In this document: piece after piece, positions 33,475 to 42,824 of the stretch | Numbering within the stretch: the stretch's first letter is position 1 | Layout: each line of letters opens with the position of its first letter | From: Pseudogulbenkiania sp. MAI-1 | Lineage (GTDB): Bacteria > Pseudomonadota > Gammaproteobacteria > Burkholderiales > Chromobacteriaceae | Reading direction: 5' to 3' | Length of the DNA stretch: 64,000 bases | NCBI RefSeq assembly: GCF_000527175.1 | Contig: NZ_AZUR01000001.1 | Coordinates: forward strand, 591,010-655,009 | Notes under the pieces: generated by a model | Seen by the model: the letters and a program-made list of their open reading frames with translations, nothing else | Told to the model about the DNA's origin: nothing | Databases searched by the model: none | Position numbers and translations under genes: made by a program

Positions 33475-34425
33475 TTACAGCAACAGGTCCTTGCCTATGC
33501 CTTTGCGGCGCAGGATGCGGCGCAATTGTTCCAGGCCCTCGATCTGGATCTGGCGCACCCGCTCCCGGGTCAGGTTGAGGGTACTGGCCAGTTCTTCCAG
33601 CGTGCAGATTTCATGGCCATTCAGGCCATAGCGGCGCTCGATCACCATGCGCTGCTTGTCGTTGAGCTGGGCCATCCACTCGTGGACGAAGTTTTCCAGC
33701 TGGGCATTGTGCAACTGGATTTCCGGTTCGTCGTGCTGCTCGTCCGGGATCGATTCACCGATCGACAGCATCGGGTCGATGTCCAGCGGGGCATCCAGCG
33801 AGGCCATGCGCTCGTTCAGGTTCATCACCCGGCGCACATCTTCGACCGGCTTGTCGACCAGATGGGCGATTTCTTCGACCGAGGGCTCGCGCCCGATCTG
33901 GCTTTCCAGGTGGCGCGAAGCGCGCAGGTAGACGTTGAGTTCCTTGATGACATGGACCGGCAGGCGGATGGTGCGCGACTGGTTCATGATGGCGCGCTCG
34001 ATGCTCTGGCGTATCCACCAGGTGGCATAGGTGGAGAAGCGGAAGCCGCGCTCGGGGTCGAACTTTTCCAGCGCATGCATCAGCCCGATGTTGCCCTCTT
34101 CGATCAGGTCGAGCAGGGCCAGGCCCCGGTTGATGTAGCGTTTGGCGATGTTCACGACCAAGCGCAGGTTGTGCTCGATCATCTTCTGGCGCGCTTCGAA
34201 ATCGCCTTGTACTACTTGCCGCGCCAGGGCCTGCTCTTCCTGTGGGCTGAGCAGGGCGTTGTTACCGATATCGTTCAGGTAGATCTGGGTGACGTCGGCA
34301 ATATCGTCATAGCTGGATGGGGTTTCTTGAACTTCGTCACCGTCGGTTTCCGCCGCGGTTTCCTCGTTGGCCTCTTCCTCCGCCGTAATATCGTCGTCGT
34401 CGAGAATATCCAGGTCGTTGCTCAT
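33475..34425 (-). CDS. rpoS: RNA polymerase sigma factor RpoS
   Basis: A 316-residue group 2 sigma-70. After an acidic N-terminus come region 2 (MIEHNLRLVVNIAKRYINRG, LIEEGNIGLMHALEKFDPER, FSTYATWWIRQSIERAIM), region 3 and region 4 (ERRYGLNGHEICTLEELAST, LTRERVRQIQIEGLEQLR). The start of region 1.2, DVTQIYLNDIGNNALLSPQEE, matches RpoS rather than RpoD. It directs stationary-phase and general stress transcription. ATG at 34425 follows AAGGGGG. It lies 41 bases after nlpD, the classic order. Confidence 0.96.
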   Translation of the reverse strand: MSNDLDILDDDDITAEEEANEETAAETDGDEVQETPSSYDDIADVTQIYLNDIGNNALLSPQEEQALARQVVQGDFEARQKMIEHNLRLVVNIAKRYINRGLALLDLIEEGNIGLMHALEKFDPERGFRFSTYATWWIRQSIERAIMNQSRTIRLPVHVIKELNVYLRASRHLESQIGREPSVEEIAHLVDKPVEDVRRVMNLNERMASLDAPLDIDPMLSIGESIPDEQHDEPEIQLHNAQLENFVHEWMAQLNDKQRMVIERRYGLNGHEICTLEELASTLNLTRERVRQIQIEGLEQLRRILRRKGIGKDLLL

Positions 34426-34466
34426 TTCTACCCCCTTCGCTGTTATCCGACGGGGACGCGTCCCCG

Positions 34467-35540
34467 TCAGGATGTGCTGTCAAGATATTGCAACGGGTCA
34501 ACCGGTTTGCCGAAGCGGCGGATCTCAAAGTGCAGTTTCACTTGGTCCGCGTCCGTATTTCCCATTTCGGCAATGGGCTGACCTTTCTTTACTGCCTGTC
34601 CTTCCTTGACCAGTAGCTGGCTGTTGTGAGCGTAAGCCGAGAGGAATGTCTTGTTGTGTTTGATGATGATCAGCTTGCCATAACCCCGTAGGCCATTTCC
34701 ACTATATACCACCTTGCCGTCGGAGGCGGCCAGGACCGGCTGGCCCATGCGCCCGCCGATATCCACCCCCTTGTTGCTGTCCGAGTAACCGCGCAGCACC
34801 TTGCCCTTCACCGGCCAGGCCCAGGCGATGTCGCCTTCGCCTGCCTTGCCTGGCGCCTCTACCGGAGCGCTGGCTTCCGGCTTGGCCGTCCCCTGCGGCT
34901 CGACCTTGGGTTCGACCTTGGGTGTGGTCGGCGCCACCGCAGGGGCCGCCGGTTTGGCCGCCGCCGGGGCGCTGCTGCCTTCGCTCTGTGCCGCCAGCGT
35001 CTTGGCCGCCGTCTCCGAATAAGGCAGCTTCAAGGCCTTGGGATAGGCCTTGAGCGCCGCTTGTCCATTGGCGGCAGGCGCCGTTGCGGCTGGCGTCGCC
35101 GTTGCCGCCGGTTTGGCCGCCGTGCCGTTTGCCGGGGCTTCTGGCTCGGCGTCCGGCGGAGTCAGCCGCAGCACCTGCCCGACCTTGATTTGGTAGTCGG
35201 GCAGCTTGTTCCAGGCGGCGACGTCCTGATACTTCAAGCCGTTATTCAGCGAAATGCGAAACAGGTTCTCTCCCGGCTGCACGATATGCGTCTTGGCAGC
35301 GTTCCCCGTTGCGGCTTTGATGCTGGTGCCCTGCCGGTACGGCGTGGCGACGGCCCCGTTGCCGTTTGCGACTGGGGCGGTGACGGCAGGAGCGGACGTG
35401 GCCGCCGCGCTGTTCGTCGTCGTCGCGGCCCCGCTTTCCACCGGGGCCGCCTCTTGGACCAGAGTGCTGCAGCCGGATAGCAGGGTGGCGGTCAGCAAGG
35501 TGATCAGGGTGGGGACTTTTCGGTCGAGCTGGATGCGCAT
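34467..35540 (-). CDS. nlpD: NlpD-type lipoprotein, LysM plus degenerate M23 domain
   Basis: A 357-residue outer-membrane lipoprotein: the lipobox is LLSGC near residue 24, a LysM domain lies at about 84-126 (HIVQPGENLFRISLNNGL, KVGQVLRL), then an Ala/Pro/Lys-rich linker and a C-terminal LytM domain. The first zinc ligand is lost (YSDSNKGVDIGG where active enzymes have His), so like E. coli NlpD it should be an activator of an amidase (AmiC) and not a peptidase. The rpoS promoter usually lies inside this gene. Confidence 0.93.
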   Translation of the reverse strand: MRIQLDRKVPTLITLLTATLLSGCSTLVQEAAPVESGAATTTNSAAATSAPAVTAPVANGNGAVATPYRQGTSIKAATGNAAKTHIVQPGENLFRISLNNGLKYQDVAAWNKLPDYQIKVGQVLRLTPPDAEPEAPANGTAAKPAATATPAATAPAANGQAALKAYPKALKLPYSETAAKTLAAQSEGSSAPAAAKPAAPAVAPTTPKVEPKVEPQGTAKPEASAPVEAPGKAGEGDIAWAWPVKGKVLRGYSDSNKGVDIGGRMGQPVLAASDGKVVYSGNGLRGYGKLIIIKHNKTFLSAYAHNSQLLVKEGQAVKKGQPIAEMGNTDADQVKLHFEIRRFGKPVDPLQYLDSTS

Positions 35541-35614
35541 GCTGGTGATGTTATATGTCAGTAGGTTAATGGTTGTAAATTGTCCGCTGGCGATGTTGTG
35601 GCGTTTTTGGCCTG

Positions 35615-36283
35615 TCAGCCGCGGCCAGGCAGCAGGGGGACGAATTTTACCGGGTCAAGCTTGGTTTTCTGCAGGCCCTGCGCCGTTTTCTCGATCAGCC
35701 AGAGGAATTGCTCGCCGTCCCCCATGGGCATGACCAGTTTTCCCCCTTCGGCCAACTGGCCGACCAAGGCTTCGGGTAGGCTTTTTGCCGCGGCGGTCAT
35801 GATGATGCCGTCGAACGGGGCGGCTTCCGGCAGGCCGAAGTGGCCGTCGCCGTGCACCAGCCGGGCATGGACCAGCCGTGCGGCACGCAGGTGTTGTCTA
35901 GCTTTGTCCAATAACGGCGCCAACCGTTCAATCGAAAAAACCTGGGCGCCGGTTTTCAGCAGTACGGCCGTCTGATAGCCGCAGCCGGTGCCGATTTCCA
36001 GTATCTTGCCGGGAGAGCGGCCGGCGATCAGCAACTCGGTCATCCGGGCCACCGTCAACGGCTGCGAAATGGTCTGGGCGTGGCCGATCGGCAGCGACAC
36101 GTCGTCGTAGGCGCGGGTCGCCAGCGCCTGGTCGACGAATAGATGGCGCGGGACCTCGTACATGGCCGCCAATACCCGTTCGTCGCAGATGCCGGCCTGA
36201 CGCAGGCGGTCGACCATGCGCATGCGCGTCCGGTCGGACAGCATGCCGTAATTCTGACGCTCCGGTGTCAGCTGTGAAGCCAT
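35615..36283 (-). CDS. pcm: Protein-L-isoaspartate O-methyltransferase
   Basis: A 222-residue repair enzyme that methylates L-isoaspartyl residues in aged proteins using SAM. PRHLFVDQALATRAYDD, the post-I substrate loop SLPIGHAQTISQP and the SAM motif ILEIGTGCGYQTAVLL are all present. It overlaps the end of surE by 16 bases and precedes nlpD by 74, the standard stress-survival cluster. Confidence 0.96.
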   Translation of the reverse strand: MASQLTPERQNYGMLSDRTRMRMVDRLRQAGICDERVLAAMYEVPRHLFVDQALATRAYDDVSLPIGHAQTISQPLTVARMTELLIAGRSPGKILEIGTGCGYQTAVLLKTGAQVFSIERLAPLLDKARQHLRAARLVHARLVHGDGHFGLPEAAPFDGIIMTAAAKSLPEALVGQLAEGGKLVMPMGDGEQFLWLIEKTAQGLQKTKLDPVKFVPLLPGRG

Positions 36284-37011
36284 GTCTTGATTCCGTCCAG
36301 TTGGCCGTAGGCGGTCAGATCGAGCATCAACGGTGTGACCGAGGCTTGGTTGTTGGCAAGTGCCCAGAAGTCGGTTCCTTCACGTGCATCCTGTGCCGGA
36401 CCGACCGGACCGACCCAGTATACGGTATCGCCGCGCGGATTTTGCGCCTTGATGACCGGTTCGGCATAGTGGCGCCGCCCCAGTCGTGTGACTGTCATGC
36501 CTTTGAGCTGGTCGAGCGGGATGTCGGGGACGTTGACGTTAAGCAACACCGGGGTGTGGAAGGGCTCCCGCAGCAGGCGTTCCATCAGCCGGTCGACGAC
36601 GGCGGCCGCGGTGGCGAAATGTGCACCGCTCTTGCCCGCCAGCGACACCGCAACGGAAGGGATGCCCAGCAGGAAGCCCTCGGTGGCCGCCGCCACGGTG
36701 CCGGAATAGATGGTGTCGTCGCCCATGTTCGGGCCGTGGTTGATGCCGGAGAACACCATGTCGGGGCGGAAGTCGAGCAAGCCGGTGACGGCCACGTGCA
36801 CACAGTCGGTGGGGGTGCCGTTGACGTGGAAGAAACCGTTGGCTGCCTTGCGCACGTTGAGCGGGCGGTCGAGGGTCAGCGAGTTGCTGGCGCCGCTGCG
36901 GTCGCGCTCGGGGGCCACGACCACCACCTCGCCGTGTCGGGAAAGGGTTTCAGCCAGGGTGGCGATGCCGGGGGCAAAGTAACCGTCGTCGTTGCTGATG
37001 AGAAACTTCAT
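36268..37011 (-). CDS. surE: 5'/3'-nucleotidase SurE
   Basis: A 247-residue metal-dependent nucleotidase, important in stationary phase. The N-terminal metal site MKFLISNDDGYFAPGI, APERDRSGASNSLTLDRPL, and GINHGPNMGDDTIYSGTVAAA are hallmark blocks. It is the first gene of surE-pcm-nlpD-rpoS and is separated from nadA by the nadA terminator. Confidence 0.97.
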   Translation of the reverse strand: MKFLISNDDGYFAPGIATLAETLSRHGEVVVVAPERDRSGASNSLTLDRPLNVRKAANGFFHVNGTPTDCVHVAVTGLLDFRPDMVFSGINHGPNMGDDTIYSGTVAAATEGFLLGIPSVAVSLAGKSGAHFATAAAVVDRLMERLLREPFHTPVLLNVNVPDIPLDQLKGMTVTRLGRRHYAEPVIKAQNPRGDTVYWVGPVGPAQDAREGTDFWALANNQASVTPLMLDLTAYGQLDGIKTWLHS

Positions 37012-37091
37012 GCCGTTTTCCTGAGGGGTCGTGCTGATTGTATCGCTGCCGGGAGTCCGATGAAAACCTTCCTGTCATCGGCGCGGGCGAA

Positions 37092-37116
37092 CAAAAAACC
37101 CGCCGGGCGGCGGGTT
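37092..37116 (-). terminator. Terminator of nadA
   Basis: AACCCGCC and GGCGGGTT form an 8-bp stem; on the minus strand it runs into TTTTTTGTTC. Confidence 0.85.
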
Positions 37117-37122
37117 TCGGGG

Positions 37123-38040
37123 TCAGGCGTAGTAGCGCTGGCTGAACTCCAGCATGCGCTCGATCGGCACCCGAGCGGCGTCCATTTGTTCCGCGCTGAG
37201 GTAGTCGATGCGCGTGCCACCGCCTTGCTGGGCGCGCTTGACCGCCTCGATGGTGTTCATCTTCATGTAGGGACAGGAGTTGCACTGGCAACCGGCATAG
37301 ATGGGCGCCTGGCGCAGGTCCAGGTCGGGGCGGGCCTGGCTCATGTTGTACAGAATGCCATCTTCGGTGGCGACGAAGATCACGGAGTCCGGGCTGCCCT
37401 GGTACTGCTTGACCCAGTTGAGCATGCCCGAGGTCGAGCCGACGTAGTCGGCGCGCTTGAGCACCGGCAAGGGGCTCTCCGGGTGGGCGATCAGATGCGC
37501 CTCGCCGGTCACGGCACTCAGCGCCTCGTTGAGGGCCGCCTCGTTGAACTTGTCGTGCACTTCACACACGGCCGACCACAGCGGCATGTCGTAGCCGTAC
37601 TGGTAGTTGAGGTAGGCGCCCATGTTGCGGTCGGGCGAGAAGATGACTTTCTTACCTTGCTCATAGAGATGCGCGATAATGTCATCGACGTTGCGGCTGG
37701 TGACGATCCAGTCCGACAGCGCCTTGTGTTCGGCGCTGGAGTTGATGTACGACACGTGGACGTAGTCGGCGTGCTCTTCGCGCCAGGCCTTCAGCGCCGC
37801 GACATCGGTCTGGGTGACCAGCGAACAGGTGGAGCCGGCGTCCGGCAGGATGACTTCGGCCCGCGGGTTCAGGATTTTGGCCGTTTCCGCCATGAAGCGG
37901 ACGCCGGCGAACACGATGATGTCCGCTTCGGCCTCGCGGGCGTAGAGCGACAGTTCGAGGCTGTCCCCTACCTTGTCCGCCATCTGCTGAATTTCCGGCT
38001 GGGTGTAGTAGTGTGCGAGTGTGACGACGCGTTTCGTCAT
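37123..38040 (-). CDS. nadA: Quinolinate synthase
   Basis: A 305-residue 4Fe-4S enzyme joining iminoaspartate and dihydroxyacetone phosphate to quinolinate for NAD synthesis. The start TKRVVTLAHYYTQPEIQQMAD, VRFMAETAKIL, and the Cys-bearing segments AGSTCSLV, AVCEVHDKF and GCQCNSCPYMKMN supply the cluster. ATG at 38040, with AAGGTC upstream, was chosen over a frame beginning at 38100. This is the shorter NadA form (about 305, as in Neisseria) rather than the 350-residue E. coli form. No nadB or nadC is adjacent. Confidence 0.93.
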   Translation of the reverse strand: MTKRVVTLAHYYTQPEIQQMADKVGDSLELSLYAREAEADIIVFAGVRFMAETAKILNPRAEVILPDAGSTCSLVTQTDVAALKAWREEHADYVHVSYINSSAEHKALSDWIVTSRNVDDIIAHLYEQGKKVIFSPDRNMGAYLNYQYGYDMPLWSAVCEVHDKFNEAALNEALSAVTGEAHLIAHPESPLPVLKRADYVGSTSGMLNWVKQYQGSPDSVIFVATEDGILYNMSQARPDLDLRQAPIYAGCQCNSCPYMKMNTIEAVKRAQQGGGTRIDYLSAEQMDAARVPIERMLEFSQRYYA

Positions 38041-38237
38041 GATGACCTTGGCTCCGTCCGCGCTGGGGAATCTTCGGCACCTTCCTTTGACGCGGCACAA
38101 TGAAGATTTGTATCTAAAGTGTGAAGATTAACAACATTGAGGCCGGCTTGCCAGCCGCCGTATGCGCTTGATGCTAATGGCAAGCCCGGCTGTGGCGTTC
38201 GGACGTCGATGCCGGAAGCTGCCCCGCAGGAGAATGC

Positions 38238-39248
38238 ATGTCCCTGAATTTTCATCTGCATGACGACCATGGCGTGGTCGATCACGCTCATGATGACGAT
38301 CATTCGGCCAACCATCACCATGTCCATCGGCATGGCCTGGACCCGAACGAGGCGCGCCATGCCAGCAGCCGAGCCCTGCGTCTCGCGGTCATGCTCACCC
38401 TCGGCTTTGCCGTGGTCGAAGCGCTCGGCGGCTGGTGGTCCGGTTCGCTGGCGCTGCTGTCGGACGCCGGCCACATGCTGACCGACTCGAGCTCGCTGCT
38501 CTTGGCGCTGCTGACGGCGCATCTCGCCCGGCAGCCGGCCGATGCCCGGCATTCGTTCGGTCATGGTCGGGCGGAAGTGATCGCGGCCTTCATCAACAGC
38601 CTGTTCATGTTCGGCGTCATCATCTTCATCGCCGTCGAGGCGGTGGGGCGGCTGCTGAATCCGCAGCCGGTCAATGGCGGCGGCGTGATGCTGATCGCCA
38701 CGGCGGGGCTGGCCGTCAACGTGCTGGCGGCCTGGATCTTGAGCCGTGGCGCCCATACGCTCAACAGCCGGGCCGCCTTGCTGCACGTGATGGGCGACAT
38801 GCTGGGCTCGGTGGCGGCGATCGCCTCCGGCGCCATCATCCGGTTTACCGGTTGGACGCCGGCCGACCCTATCCTGTCGGTGGCGGTGGCCGCCTTGATC
38901 CTGGCGTCGACCTGGCGCCTGTTGCGGCAGTCCTTGCTGGTGTTGATGGAAGGGGTGCCCGAGCATTTGGACTACAACGCGATCGGCCAGGCGTTGGCGA
39001 CGATTCACGGCGTCGGTTCGGTGCATGACTTGCACGTGTGGTACATGTCGTCGGAGCGCATCGCCCTGTCGGCGCATCTGGGCATCGCTACGCCGCAGGA
39101 CTGGCCGCAGGTGCTGGCCGCCGCGCAGCGCATGCTGTCGCACCGTTTCCATATCGATCACGTCACTTTGCAAGCCGAGTGGTCGCCGTCGCCCCCTGCT
39201 GTGCGCCAGGTACCGGTTCAGATCAGAACATCGGATGAGTTGCCATGA
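38238..39248 (+). CDS. Cation diffusion facilitator (zinc/cadmium efflux type)
   Basis: A 336-residue CDF antiporter. A His/Asp-rich N-terminal tail (HLHDDHGVVDHAHDDDHSAN, HHHVHRH) should bind metal. Six helices follow with the transport-site motifs SDAGHMLTDSSSLL in helix 2 and HVMGDMLGSV in helix 5 (HxxxD pair, typical of zinc). The cytoplasmic C-terminal domain contains VHDLHVWYMSSE and FHIDHVTLQ. ATG at 38238 follows AGGAGAATGC. Its stop overlaps the next gene as ATGA. Confidence 0.92.
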   Translation: MSLNFHLHDDHGVVDHAHDDDHSANHHHVHRHGLDPNEARHASSRALRLAVMLTLGFAVVEALGGWWSGSLALLSDAGHMLTDSSSLLLALLTAHLARQPADARHSFGHGRAEVIAAFINSLFMFGVIIFIAVEAVGRLLNPQPVNGGGVMLIATAGLAVNVLAAWILSRGAHTLNSRAALLHVMGDMLGSVAAIASGAIIRFTGWTPADPILSVAVAALILASTWRLLRQSLLVLMEGVPEHLDYNAIGQALATIHGVGSVHDLHVWYMSSERIALSAHLGIATPQDWPQVLAAAQRMLSHRFHIDHVTLQAEWSPSPPAVRQVPVQIRTSDELP

Positions 39249-41926
39249 AACCGCACTATCTCACCCCCCTGTTTTCCCCGCGCTCGGTCGCCGTGGTCGG
39301 CGCCAGCGATACCCCAGGTTCGATCGGCCAGGCGGTGTTCGCCAGCCTCCTGGCCGGCAATTTCCAGGGGCAGCTGCACCCGGTCAACCTCAACCACAAG
39401 GTGGTCGGGGGCATGCGCGCGGTGCCGTCGGTCCGGCTGATCGAGGGCGAGGTCGAGCTGGCCGTGGTGACCACGGCGGTGAGGACCTTGCCGGCCATCC
39501 TCCGGGATTGCGGCAAGAAAGGGGTGAAGGCGGTGCTGCTGGCCAAGGAGTTCGCCGACAGCGAGCAGCTCGAGCGCGAGATCCTCAAGGAGTCGCTGTC
39601 GATCGCCCGGCATTTCGGCATTCGCGTGCTCGGCCCCAACGTGCTCGGCCTGATGCGGCCGGTGGCTGGCTTCAACGCCTCCAATTACTCCAGCAAGGTT
39701 CGTCCCGGCAACCTGGCGCTGGTGTCGCAGTCCAGCGCGCTGTGCACCGCGATGCTCGACTGGGCCGACAGCAAGGGTATCGGCTTTTCCAGCGTGATCT
39801 CGGTGGGCGAGGGGCTGGACGTGGATTTCGGCGAGATTCTCGATTACCTGGTGGCGGATACCTTCACCCAGGGAATCCTGCTGCACGTCCATCACATCCA
39901 CGATGCGCGCCGCTTCATGAGCGCGCTGCGTGCCGCCGCCCGCACCAAGCCGGTGGTGGTGATCAAGTCCGGCCGCTACGAGGACGACGTGACCGGCCTG
40001 ACCCATTCCAGCAATCTGGTCCAGAGCGCCGACGTGTTCGACGCGGTGCTGTCGCGCGCCGGCGTGCTGCGGGTGGGGTCGATCTCTCAGCTGTTCACCG
40101 CCGCCAAGGTACTGGCTGCCAGTTTCCGCGTGCAGGGGCGGCGGCTGGCCATCGTCACCAACGGTATCGGTCCGGGGGTGCTGGCGGCGGACAGCGCGTA
40201 TCTCAACGGCGTGGAACTGGCGAAGCTGTCGGAGCCGACCCTGGCCTTGCTCGACGACGTGCTGCCGCGCAACTGGTCGCACGGCAACCCTGTCGACATC
40301 ATCGGTGACGCCAGCCCGGTGCGTTTCCGCACGGCGGTCAAGGCCTGCCTCGACGATGCCAACGTGGACGGCGTGCTGGTGATCTTCACCCCGCAGGCCG
40401 GCACCGACCATCTGACCACCGCGCAGCTGATGGTGGGGCTGCAGCGCGAGTCGACCAAGCCCATCCTGCTGTCCTGGCTGGGGGACGCCAAGGTGTCGGA
40501 GAGCCGCGAGCTGTTCAGCAAGGCTAAGTGCGCCCATTTCCGCGCCCCGGAATACGCCGTCGAGGTGTTCCGTAACCTGGCGGCCTACCATCACAACCAG
40601 CGGCTGTTGATGCAGACGCCGGGCCCGTTGGAGGGCACGTGGGTGTCGCCCGACGTGGCGCGGGCGCGCTCGCTGATCAACGCGGCGCTGGCCGAGGGGA
40701 GGATGATCCTGTCCGAGCGCGAGTCGAAAGAGGTGTTGTCGGCCTTCAATATCCCTGTCAACCGCACCCGGCTGGCGCGCGACCCCGACGAGGCGGTGAG
40801 GCTGGCCGAAGAAACCGGCTACCCGGTGGTGCTGAAGATCGATTCGCCGGACATCATTTACAAGTCCGACGTCGGTGGCGTCGAGCTCAATATCGGCAGT
40901 GCGGCGGCGCTGCGCCAGGTGTTTGCCGACATCGTCGAGCGCTGCCGTCAGGCGCGCCCCGACGCCACCATCGCCGGTGTCTCGGTGCAGCCGATGCGCA
41001 GCCGGCGTTTTGCCCGCGAGGTCATGGTGGGGGTGACGCACGACAACGCGTTCGGTCCGGTGATCACCTTCGGTGCCGGCGGCATCGCGGTCGAGGTCAT
41101 GAACGACAGGGCACTCGCCCTGCCGCCGCTCAACCATTACCTGGTCGAGAGCCTGATCGGCAAGACGCGTATCGGACAGATTCTCGGTCCGTTCAAGAAC
41201 CTGCCGGCAGCCGACATCGACCAGTTGAAGGAGGTGCTGCTGCGGGTGTCGGAGATGGTGTGCGAGCTGCCGGAAATCCGCGAGATGGATATCAATCCGC
41301 TGCTGGCCGACGAGCAGGGGGTAGTCGCGCTGGACGCGCGCATCATCGTGCAGGCGGCCAGGACGGACGGCAAGCCGTATCGCCACATGGCCATCATGCC
41401 GTACCCCTCGCACATGGTGGTGTGTTCCCGGCTCAAGGATCAGACCCAGGTGACCATCCGCCCGGTGCGCCCGGAGGACGCGCAGATGCAGCAGGAGTTC
41501 GTGCGCAATCTGTCGGAAGAAAGCCGCTACAACCGCTATATGTCGAGCATCAAGCAACTGTCGCAGAGCATGCTGGTGCGCTTCACCCAGCTCGACTACG
41601 ACCGCGAGATGGCGCTGGCCATGACCCGCGAGACCCCGCAGGGCGAGGAGCAGCTCGCCGTGGCGCGTTACGTCACCGACCCGGACAACGAGAGCTGCGA
41701 GTTCGCCCTGGAGGTGGCCGACCAGTGGCAAGGCAAGGGGATCGGCTTCATCCTGATGAGCGCCTTGTTCGACGCGGCGCGTGATCAGGGGCTGAAAGTG
41801 ATGCGCGGAGAGGTGCTCTCCGGCAACAAGGGCATGCTCAAGCTGATGCACAAACTGGGCTTCGCCAGCGAGTACCACCTGGAGGATCGGGCGCTGATGC
41901 TGGTGACCAAGGTGTTGCAAGCTTGA
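39245..41926 (+). CDS. Pat-type protein acetyltransferase (ADP-forming acyl-CoA synthetase-like domain plus GNAT)
   Basis: An 893-residue fusion. Residues 1 to about 690 are an NDP-forming acyl-CoA synthetase-like region: CoA-binding (SVAVVGASDTPGSIGQAVFA), ligase-CoA (VSQSSALCTAML) and ATP-grasp (GYPVVLKIDSPDIIYKSDVG). Residues from about 725 are a GNAT acetyltransferase (VTIRPVRPEDAQMQQEFV, WQGKGIGFILMSALFDAAR). This is the architecture of E. coli PatZ and Salmonella Pat, which acetylate acetyl-CoA synthetase and other proteins. The catalytic phospho-His expected of true synthetases is not evident (QSSALCTAM), fitting a regulatory domain. It is translationally coupled to the CDF gene. Confidence 0.9.
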   Translation: MKPHYLTPLFSPRSVAVVGASDTPGSIGQAVFASLLAGNFQGQLHPVNLNHKVVGGMRAVPSVRLIEGEVELAVVTTAVRTLPAILRDCGKKGVKAVLLAKEFADSEQLEREILKESLSIARHFGIRVLGPNVLGLMRPVAGFNASNYSSKVRPGNLALVSQSSALCTAMLDWADSKGIGFSSVISVGEGLDVDFGEILDYLVADTFTQGILLHVHHIHDARRFMSALRAAARTKPVVVIKSGRYEDDVTGLTHSSNLVQSADVFDAVLSRAGVLRVGSISQLFTAAKVLAASFRVQGRRLAIVTNGIGPGVLAADSAYLNGVELAKLSEPTLALLDDVLPRNWSHGNPVDIIGDASPVRFRTAVKACLDDANVDGVLVIFTPQAGTDHLTTAQLMVGLQRESTKPILLSWLGDAKVSESRELFSKAKCAHFRAPEYAVEVFRNLAAYHHNQRLLMQTPGPLEGTWVSPDVARARSLINAALAEGRMILSERESKEVLSAFNIPVNRTRLARDPDEAVRLAEETGYPVVLKIDSPDIIYKSDVGGVELNIGSAAALRQVFADIVERCRQARPDATIAGVSVQPMRSRRFAREVMVGVTHDNAFGPVITFGAGGIAVEVMNDRALALPPLNHYLVESLIGKTRIGQILGPFKNLPAADIDQLKEVLLRVSEMVCELPEIREMDINPLLADEQGVVALDARIIVQAARTDGKPYRHMAIMPYPSHMVVCSRLKDQTQVTIRPVRPEDAQMQQEFVRNLSEESRYNRYMSSIKQLSQSMLVRFTQLDYDREMALAMTRETPQGEEQLAVARYVTDPDNESCEFALEVADQWQGKGIGFILMSALFDAARDQGLKVMRGEVLSGNKGMLKLMHKLGFASEYHLEDRALMLVTKVLQA

Positions 41927-41956
41927 CCGGCCGCGATGGACGGCCGGAATAAGCGC

Positions 41957-41986
41957 TTGCAAGATAAGGGAAAACTGCCCTAAAAT
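41957..41986 (+). promoter_or_regulatory. Promoter of rpsP-rimM-trmD-rplS
   Basis: TTGCAA and TAAAAT are separated by 18 bases, 45 bases before the rpsP start. Confidence 0.7.
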
Positions 41987-42031
41987 CGTGGGCTTTTCTA
42001 CGATACCGTTTTTATTCAAGGACAATCGACA

Positions 42032-42280
42032 ATGGTAGTGATTCGTCTGGCCCGCGGCGGCTCCAAGAACCGTCCGTTCTACAACATCGTGGTGACCGAC
42101 TCCCGCAACCGTCGTGACGGTCGCTTCATCGAGCGCCTGGGCTTCTACAACCCGGTTGCCAACGAGAAAGAAGAGCGCGTCCGCCTCGCCGCCGATCGCC
42201 TGAACCACTGGGTTGGCGTTGGCGCTCAGCTGACCGATGCCGTTGCCAAGCTGGTCAAAGAGCAAAAAGTAGCTGCCTGA
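42032..42280 (+). CDS. rpsP: 30S ribosomal protein S16
   Basis: An 82-residue S16: MVVIRLARGGSKNRPFYNIV, DSRNRRDGRFIERLGFYNPV are the conserved N-terminal half. It leads the canonical ribosome-maturation operon with rimM, trmD and rplS; ATG at 42032 follows CAAGGAC. Confidence 0.99.
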   Translation: MVVIRLARGGSKNRPFYNIVVTDSRNRRDGRFIERLGFYNPVANEKEERVRLAADRLNHWVGVGAQLTDAVAKLVKEQKVAA

Positions 42281-42317
42281 TTGCAGGCCGCCACGCTATA
42301 CGCAGGGTTAGAGGCGC

Positions 42318-42824
42318 ATGCGCAACGATGATCTCGTCTTGATGGGGTATGTGCGCGGCGCCTTCGGTGTTCGTGGCTGGGTGAAAATCCACGCCGACAC
42401 CGAGTTTGCCGACAGCCTGTTCGAGTACCCGGTCTGGTGGCTGGGGCGGGACGGGCAGTGGTCGTCCTATCGTTTCGAGGAGGGCGCCGTTCAGCCCAAG
42501 GCCCTGGTGGCCAAGCTGGCAGGCGTCGACAGCCGCGAGGCGGCCGAAGCCATGCGCGGCATGCAGATCGCCATCCCGCGCAGCGAGTTCCCGGACACCG
42601 CCGAGGACGAGTACTACTGGTCCGACCTGATCGGCCTGGATGTCGTGAACAAGGACGGGCAGCGTTTCGGTCAGGTGGCCGAATTGATGGAAACCGGCGC
42701 CAACGAGGTGCTGGTGGTCCGGGAAGGCAAGCGCGAGTGGCTCATCCCCTTCGTCGGCCAGTTCGTGCTCGACGTCAGCCTAGCTGACAAGCGCATCACG
42801 GTAGACTGGAACCTCGACGACTGA
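42318..42824 (+). CDS. rimM: 16S rRNA processing protein RimM
   Basis: A 168-residue assembly factor for the 30S head, binding S19. The N-terminal barrel has GYVRGAFGVRGWVKIHADTE and the PRC-barrel C-terminus has DEYYWSDLIGLDVVN, ETGANEVLVV and LIPFVGQFVLDVSL. It begins 37 bases after rpsP and its stop shares a base with the trmD start. Confidence 0.97.
   Translation: MRNDDLVLMGYVRGAFGVRGWVKIHADTEFADSLFEYPVWWLGRDGQWSSYRFEEGAVQPKALVAKLAGVDSREAAEAMRGMQIAIPRSEFPDTAEDEYYWSDLIGLDVVNKDGQRFGQVAELMETGANEVLVVREGKREWLIPFVGQFVLDVSLADKRITVDWNLDD

Noticed and set aside
34467..34800. NlpD as an active endopeptidase
   Set aside because: The first zinc-binding His of the LytM domain is replaced (SDSNKGVDIGG), as in amidase activators.
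39218..42265. A 1015-codon open frame on the minus strand opposite the acetyltransferase
   Set aside because: It has no family motifs and is fully antisense to a well-supported gene plus rpsP; composition is that of a shadow frame.
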